Shown here: in pieces, positions 59,441-64,000 of the stretch
How the letters are laid out: every line of letters begins with the position of its first letter
Numbering within the stretch: position 1 is the first letter of the stretch
Origin: Limnohabitans sp. Rim47
Lineage (GTDB): Bacteria; Pseudomonadota; Gammaproteobacteria; Burkholderiales; Burkholderiaceae_C
Direction: 5' to 3'
Length of the DNA stretch: 64,000 nt
NCBI RefSeq assembly: GCF_001517545.1
Contig: NZ_FBYA01000001.1
Location: 619,268-683,267, forward strand
The notes under the pieces: model-generated
Told to the model about the DNA's origin: nothing
Database searches by the model: none
The model's input: only the letters and a program-made list of their open reading frames with translations
Made by a program: the position numbers and the translations under genes

Positions 59441-60838
59441 ATGAGTGAAATGATCGCAACCGCACCCCTTCCCACCCCTAAAGTGGGTTTTGTCAGCTTG
59501 GGTTGTCCCAAAGCGCTGACCGATTCAGAGCTGATCCTGACGCAACTGAGCGCCGAGGGTTACCAAACTTCCAAAACCTTTGAAGGCGCTGACCTGGTCA
59601 TCGTCAACACCTGCGGCTTCATCGACGAAGCCATCAAGGAAAGCCTAGACACGATTGCCGAGGCATTGAGCGAGAACGGCAAAGTGATCGTGACCGGGTG
59701 TCTGGGTGCGAAAACAGGCGAAGGCGGCGGCAATATGGTCCTTGAAATGCACCCCAGTGTGCTGGCTGTGACCGGACCGCACGCCACCCAAGAGGTGATG
59801 GACGCCGTGCACACCCACTTGCCCAAGCCCCATGATCCGTTTTTGGACTTGGTGCCCGGCGGTTTTGGTGAGGCGGGCCTCAAGCTCACGCCGCGCCACT
59901 ATGCTTATTTGAAAATCAGCGAAGGCTGCAATCACCGCTGCACGTTTTGCATCATCCCTTCAATGCGGGGCGATTTGGTGTCGCGCCCGATTGGTGATGT
60001 GCTGAAAGAAGCCAAGGCCTTGTTTGAAGGCGGCGTGAAAGAGCTGCTGGTCATCAGCCAAGACACGTCTGCTTATGGCGTCGATGTGAAGTACCGCACC
60101 GGTTTTTGGGACGGAAAGCCCGTCAAGACCCGCATGCTGGAACTGGTGCAGACGCTGGGCGAGATGGCCCGCGCGCACGATGCGTGGGTGCGCCTGCACT
60201 ATGTTTACCCGTATCCGAGCGTCGACGACATCATTCCCTTGATGGCGCAAGGCTTGGTGTTGCCTTATTTGGATGTGCCTTTTCAGCACAGCCACCCCGA
60301 TGTGCTCAAGCGCATGAAGCGTCCGGCCAGCGGCGAGAAAAACCTGGAGCGCATTCAGCGCTGGCGCGAACTGTGCCCTGAGTTGGTGATTCGCAGCACC
60401 TTCATTGCCGGTTTTCCGGGTGAGACCGAAGAAGAATTTGAGCACCTGTTGGGCTTTTTACGCGAAGCGCAAATCGACCGGGCGGGTTGCTTTGCCTATA
60501 GCCCGGTCAAAGGTGCTACGGCCAACGAGTTGCCGGGCATGTTGCCCGAAGCGCTGCGCGAAGAGCGCCGCGCCCGTTTCATGGCGGTGGCCGAAGAGGT
60601 CTCGATTGCGCGTTTGCAGCAGCGTGTGGGCTCAACCATGCAGGTGTTGGTTGACTCTGCGCCAGCGATGGGCCGACGCGGAGGTGTGGGGCGCGGCTTT
60701 GGCGATGCCCCCGAGATCGACGGCGTGGTGCGTTTGTTGCCGCCCGAGAAGCTGAGCAAAACCCTCAAAGTGGGCGAGTTCACGCGTGCACGCATTGTGA
60801 GCGTCGAAGGTCACGACTTGGTGGGGGTTCCGGTTTGA
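59441..60838 (+). CDS. rimO: Ribosomal protein S12 methylthiotransferase RimO
   Basis: A 465-residue radical SAM enzyme that methylthiolates Asp89 of S12. The UPF0004 cysteines are in SLGCPKALTDSE, VNTCGFIDEA and TGCLGAK; the radical SAM cluster is CNHRCTFCIIPSMRG; a TRAM domain ends the protein. I chose the ATG at 59441. GACAAT lies 12 bases upstream, so a very short leader is possible. Confidence 0.97.
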   Translation: MSEMIATAPLPTPKVGFVSLGCPKALTDSELILTQLSAEGYQTSKTFEGADLVIVNTCGFIDEAIKESLDTIAEALSENGKVIVTGCLGAKTGEGGGNMVLEMHPSVLAVTGPHATQEVMDAVHTHLPKPHDPFLDLVPGGFGEAGLKLTPRHYAYLKISEGCNHRCTFCIIPSMRGDLVSRPIGDVLKEAKALFEGGVKELLVISQDTSAYGVDVKYRTGFWDGKPVKTRMLELVQTLGEMARAHDAWVRLHYVYPYPSVDDIIPLMAQGLVLPYLDVPFQHSHPDVLKRMKRPASGEKNLERIQRWRELCPELVIRSTFIAGFPGETEEEFEHLLGFLREAQIDRAGCFAYSPVKGATANELPGMLPEALREERRARFMAVAEEVSIARLQQRVGSTMQVLVDSAPAMGRRGGVGRGFGDAPEIDGVVRLLPPEKLSKTLKVGEFTRARIVSVEGHDLVGVPV

Positions 60839-60965
60839 TGTTGCTTGGCAAGCCGCCGTGTAGCCTTCGGGCTGTCGGCTTGCGCCGCGTGGCTTTGTAT
60901 TTCCAAGCCTTGGGCTCGGATGCTTTTGCCTTTGCAAGCGATGGGTTTGGCTTGAGCAACAAAAA

Positions 60966-60990
60966 AGCCGTTGATCAAAAATCAACGGCT
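60966..60990 (-). terminator. Terminator of tRNA-Leu
   Basis: AGCCGTTGAT-CAAAA-ATCAACGGCT stem, followed on the minus strand by TTTTTTG. On the plus strand it is also a possible weak end signal for rimO. Confidence 0.88.
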
Positions 60991-61024
60991 TGTTGTGTTT
61001 TTAACTTATCTGATTCGATAAGAT

Positions 61025-61109
<85 letters not shown>

Positions 61110-61126
61110 GCCTCAGGAATAGAAGG

Positions 61127-61132
61127 ATTGTA
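61127..61132 (-). promoter_or_regulatory. Minus-10 box of tRNA-Leu overlapping the rnr start codon
   Basis: TACAAT on the minus strand, 17 bases before tRNA base 1. The TTG start codon of rnr (61128-61130) lies within it. No good minus-35 box is seen. The same box occurs 8 bases before tRNA-Gly. Confidence 0.6.
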
Positions 61133-63404
61133 TATCAAAAAAGTAGCTCCACCCAGCGGATTGCTGGAAGAAATTGAAGGCAGTGTTCAGGGTCATCGGG
61201 ATGGTCATGGGTTTTTGATCCGTGACAACGGTGAATCAGACATCTACCTGCCTCCTAATGAGATGCGTGCCGTGTTGCACAAGGACCGCGTCAAGGTGCG
61301 GATCGTGCGTCAGGACCGCAAGGGCAGGCCAGAAGGCCGTATTGTCGAAATCGTCGAACGCCCCGAGCAGCCGATCATTGGTCGCTTGCTGAACGAAGGC
61401 GGATTGTGGCTGGTTGCCCCTGAAGACAAGCGTTATGGCCAGGATGTGATGATTCCCAAAGGGGCCATCGGTGCGGCCAAGCCTGGGCAGGTGGTGGTGG
61501 TTGAATTGACCGAGCCACCCGCTTTGTTTGGACAACCCGTGGGACGCGTGAAGGAAGTGCTTGGCGAAATTGACGACCCCGGTATGGAGATCGAGATCGC
61601 CGTGCGCAAGTACAGCGTGCCGCACGAATTTTCGGCAGGCTGTATCGAGCAGGCCAAAGGCTTGCCCGACAAAGTGCTTGCCAAGGACCGCAAAGACCGT
61701 ATCGATCTGCGCGACGTGCCCTTGGTGACCATTGATGGCGAAGATGCCCGCGACTTTGACGATGCCGTGTATTGCGAACCGGCCAAAGTGGGTCGCGGCA
61801 AAGGCTGGCGCTTGCTGGTGGCCATCGCCGACGTGAGCCACTATGTGCAAACCGGTAGCGACATCGACATCGACGCTTATGACCGTGCGACCAGCGTGTA
61901 TTTTCCGCGACGTGTTATCCCCATGTTGCCCGAGAAGTTGTCGAACGGCTTGTGCTCGTTGAACCCGGATGTGGACCGCTTGTGCATGGTGTGCGACATG
62001 CTGGTCAATGCCAAGGGCGATGTGCATGCCTACCAGTTTTACCCGGCAGTGATGCACAGCCATGCGCGATTCACCTACACCGAAGTGGCGGCGATTTTGG
62101 CCAACACGCGTGGGCCGGAAGCGGCCAAACGCAAAGAGCGCGTGACTGACCTGATGAATTTGCAGGACGTTTACAAAGCCTTGCTTGCTTCACGCGCAGT
62201 GCGTGGTGCGGTGGATTTTGAAACTACTGAAACGCAAATCGTGTGCGACGAAAGCGGTCGCATTGAAAAGATCGTGCCGCGCGTTCGCAACGAAGCGCAC
62301 CGTTTGATTGAAGAAGCCATGCTGGCGGCCAACGTCTGCAGTGCTGACTTCATTCAGCAGGGCAAGCACCCCGGCTTGTTCCGCGTGCACGAAGGCCCGA
62401 CAGCCGAGAAAAAAGACATCCTGCGCAATTACCTCAAGGCACTGGGCTTGGGGCTGGGCATCAGTGACGATCCTCATACCAGCGAGTTCCAAAAAATCGC
62501 GCTGGCGACCAAGGACCGCCCGGACGCCCAGCAGATCCACACCATGCTGCTGCGTTCCATGCAGCAGGCTATTTACACGCCGGTCAACAGCGGGCACTTT
62601 GGCTTGGCCTATGAGGCCTACACCCATTTCACCAGCCCGATTCGGCGTTACCCCGATTTGCTGGTGCACCGGGTCATCAAGTCGATCTTGCTGGGACGTA
62701 AATACACGCTGCCCAGCTTGCCGGTGCCCGGCGAGGCGCATGCCAAGCTGAGCAAGCGGTTGGAGAAAAGCCGCGCGGCCAAAGGCGATTCACCCGAGTC
62801 GCAAGCCCCTCGTGTGCGCATGTCGGCAGCAGATCAGCGCGCTTGGGAAGCGGCAGGTCTGCATTGCAGCGCCAACGAACGACGCGCTGACGAGGCCAGT
62901 CGTGACGTAGAAGCTTGGCTGAAGTGCAAATACATGCGCGAGCATTTGGGTGAGGAGTACGGTGGCGTGGTGTCGGCTGCCACCAGCTTCGGCATATTTG
63001 TGACCTTGGACTCTTTGTACGTGGAAGGACTGGTGCACATCACCGAACTGGGCGGGGAATATTTCCGCTTTGATGAGTTGCGCCAAGAGTTGCGCGGTGA
63101 GCGCACAGGTATCCGTTATGCCATTGGCAGCCGGGTGCAAGTGCAGGTTAGCCGTGTCGATTTGGATGGCCGGAAAATCGACTTCCGATTGGTGCACGCA
63201 GGGGACGACTTGCTGCCACGCGCCATGCGAGACAAGGGTGTGTCTGCGCCTGTGGAAGGTGAGCGTGGCAAAAAACACGCTTCGCAAGATCGTCGTCTGG
63301 CCGATGCAGAGCGCAACCGTTCTCCGATTCAGGCCTTGAAAGCTTCGGTCAAGAAGGCTGCAGCCAAGAAAAAAGGCCCCCGAACGACCAAGCCACGCCG
63401 CTGA
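61128..63404 (+). CDS. rnr: Ribonuclease R
   Basis: A 758-residue 3'-5' exoribonuclease. The cold-shock part (GHRDGHGFLIRDNGESDIYLPPNEM), the RNB catalytic core with DARDFDDAVYC (conserved Asp residues), an S1 domain (EYGGVVSAATSFGIFVTLDSLYVEGLVHITELG) and a Lys-rich tail are all present. I keep the TTG at 61128 because the family pattern starts immediately after it; no ATG fits, and the usual Met-Ser-Lys-Lys start is lost. AAGGA is adjacent to the TTG, too close for normal spacing. Confidence 0.93.
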   Translation: MYIKKVAPPSGLLEEIEGSVQGHRDGHGFLIRDNGESDIYLPPNEMRAVLHKDRVKVRIVRQDRKGRPEGRIVEIVERPEQPIIGRLLNEGGLWLVAPEDKRYGQDVMIPKGAIGAAKPGQVVVVELTEPPALFGQPVGRVKEVLGEIDDPGMEIEIAVRKYSVPHEFSAGCIEQAKGLPDKVLAKDRKDRIDLRDVPLVTIDGEDARDFDDAVYCEPAKVGRGKGWRLLVAIADVSHYVQTGSDIDIDAYDRATSVYFPRRVIPMLPEKLSNGLCSLNPDVDRLCMVCDMLVNAKGDVHAYQFYPAVMHSHARFTYTEVAAILANTRGPEAAKRKERVTDLMNLQDVYKALLASRAVRGAVDFETTETQIVCDESGRIEKIVPRVRNEAHRLIEEAMLAANVCSADFIQQGKHPGLFRVHEGPTAEKKDILRNYLKALGLGLGISDDPHTSEFQKIALATKDRPDAQQIHTMLLRSMQQAIYTPVNSGHFGLAYEAYTHFTSPIRRYPDLLVHRVIKSILLGRKYTLPSLPVPGEAHAKLSKRLEKSRAAKGDSPESQAPRVRMSAADQRAWEAAGLHCSANERRADEASRDVEAWLKCKYMREHLGEEYGGVVSAATSFGIFVTLDSLYVEGLVHITELGGEYFRFDELRQELRGERTGIRYAIGSRVQVQVSRVDLDGRKIDFRLVHAGDDLLPRAMRDKGVSAPVEGERGKKHASQDRRLADAERNRSPIQALKASVKKAAAKKKGPRTTKPRR

Positions 63405-63485
63405 TGCGGCCGGCTAACGGGCTAAGGGGCTAGATTCGAAGAGGCTTCATCATTCGGGTGGCCTGTGTTACCGGATCATGTCAAT

Positions 63486-63512
63486 AAGCCAGACTCGTAG
63501 TCTGGCTTTTTG
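63486..63512 (+). terminator. Terminator after rnr
   Basis: AAGCCAGACT-CGT-AGTCTGGCTT followed by TTTGCTTTT, about 80 bp past the rnr stop and 24 bp before the convergent nnrD end; likely used in both directions. Confidence 0.88.
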
Positions 63513-63535
63513 CTTTTGTGCTCTGTGGCAATCGG

Positions 63536-64000
63536 TCAGGTCAAGCGTTCTGCCAATCGACTGGCCGTCAGCGCATGCGCTTCGGGCCAATCGTCCGCCA
63601 ATTGACCATGCTGCGCTACGGCTATGCAAGCGGCTTCAAATGCGCTGATGCCTTGAGCCATGCGTGCACCGATGAGTCCAGCCAGCACATCGCCCGTGCC
63701 GCCGACGGCCAGGCGGCCATTGCCTGTGGTGTTGATGCGAGGGGTTTGACCGGGTGCGGTGATGACCGTGCCCGAACCTTTCAAGACCACCGTGCATTGA
63801 AATCGGTCTGCCAGATTTTGAGCTGCCTTCAAACGGTCGTTTTGCACTTGAGTGGTGCTGGAGTGTAAAAGCCGTGCCGCTTCCAAGGGGTGGGGTGTGA
63901 TGACGCTTGGTTGCGCGCTTGCGCGTTGGCGCAGCCCCGCTTTCAGGCGGTCGTCTTGCGCCAAGGCGTTCAGCCCATCGGCATCCAGTACCAATTGCGC
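63536..64000 (-). CDS. nnrD: ADP-dependent NAD(P)H-hydrate dehydratase, N-terminus cut by window edge
   Basis: The C-terminal 155 residues or so of a carbohydrate-kinase-fold dehydratase that repairs hydrated NAD(P)H. LDADGLNAL, VITPHPLEAARLL and VVLKGSGTVITAPG precede the NGRLAVGGTGDVLAGLIGARMA signature with the catalytic Asp. The coding sequence continues past base 64000, so the presence of a fused NnrE epimerase domain cannot be judged here. Confidence 0.93.
   Translation of the reverse strand, partial: AQLVLDADGLNALAQDDRLKAGLRQRASAQPSVITPHPLEAARLLHSSTTQVQNDRLKAAQNLADRFQCTVVLKGSGTVITAPGQTPRINTTGNGRLAVGGTGDVLAGLIGARMAQGISAFEAACIAVAQHGQLADDWPEAHALTASRLAERLT

Noticed and set aside
60839..61020. 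95-codon frame downstream of rimO
   Set aside because: It runs through the terminator and tRNA-Leu and looks non-coding.

Overview
The window looks like chromosomal DNA from a betaproteobacterium of the order Burkholderiales, probably Comamonadaceae (Limnohabitans/Rhodoferax-like). This is inferred from GC-rich coding sequence, a Bug-type (TctC) periplasmic binding protein, a PhaR polyhydroxyalkanoate regulator, a TRAP transporter, ETF-ubiquinone oxidoreductase and typical housekeeping loci. I see no prophage, insertion sequence, CRISPR array or rRNA operon. Two tRNA genes are present: Gly-CCC and Leu-CAG.

Layout. 1-5152: end of an alpha/beta hydrolase, an O-acetylhomoserine sulfhydrylase, a CBS-domain protein, and two tandem paralogous secreted hydrolases followed by a 585-bp AT-rich gap. 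5153-10315: aroC, an MFS transporter, a hydrolase, and a convergent YhgE/Pip-like membrane protein. 10550-13732: a tightly coupled run of five genes (FrnE-like DsbA protein, exported histidine phosphatase, DCC/DUF393 redox protein, formylglycine-enzyme-like protein without the catalytic cysteines, SDR) that I cannot assign to a known pathway. 13805-18350: LysE exporter, B12-type radical SAM protein, an unusual J-domain protein and a GNAT. 18354-25129: a dadA-like oxidoreductase behind a tandem glycine riboswitch, gcvH, a TRAP transporter and ETF-QO. 25276-31829: SDR, metal-dependent hydrolase/TetR pair, two AhpD/CMD-family proteins, nitroreductase, and a PAS-LuxR regulator divergent from a 3-oxoacid CoA-transferase. 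31997-36725: a RodZ-like protein, a ParB-like protein beside tRNA-Gly, a lone Bug protein, and a succinate-semialdehyde dehydrogenase with a palindromic operator. 36872-48427: alaS, TlpA-like and transglutaminase-like proteins; the minus-strand run renalase-like/gluQ/trmB/rluA-like; a LysR-pirin-flavodoxin group; DUF599. 48512-58626: dnaE, convergent with a continuous nine-gene minus-strand cluster (ribE-ribBX-ribH-nusB-aminotransferase-ybgC-tolQ-tolR-tolA). 58814-64000: phaR, rimO, tRNA-Leu, rnr and the end of an nnrD-type dehydratase.

Most of the window is core metabolism and information processing. The most interesting parts are regulatory and architectural: the glycine riboswitch between gcvH and dadA, several perfect dyads in divergent intergenic regions, the overlap of the rnr start with the tRNA-Leu promoter, the degenerate RibA half of RibBX, the uncharacterised five-gene redox-type operon, and the pair of duplicated secreted hydrolases, one of which carries an extra N-terminal domain.
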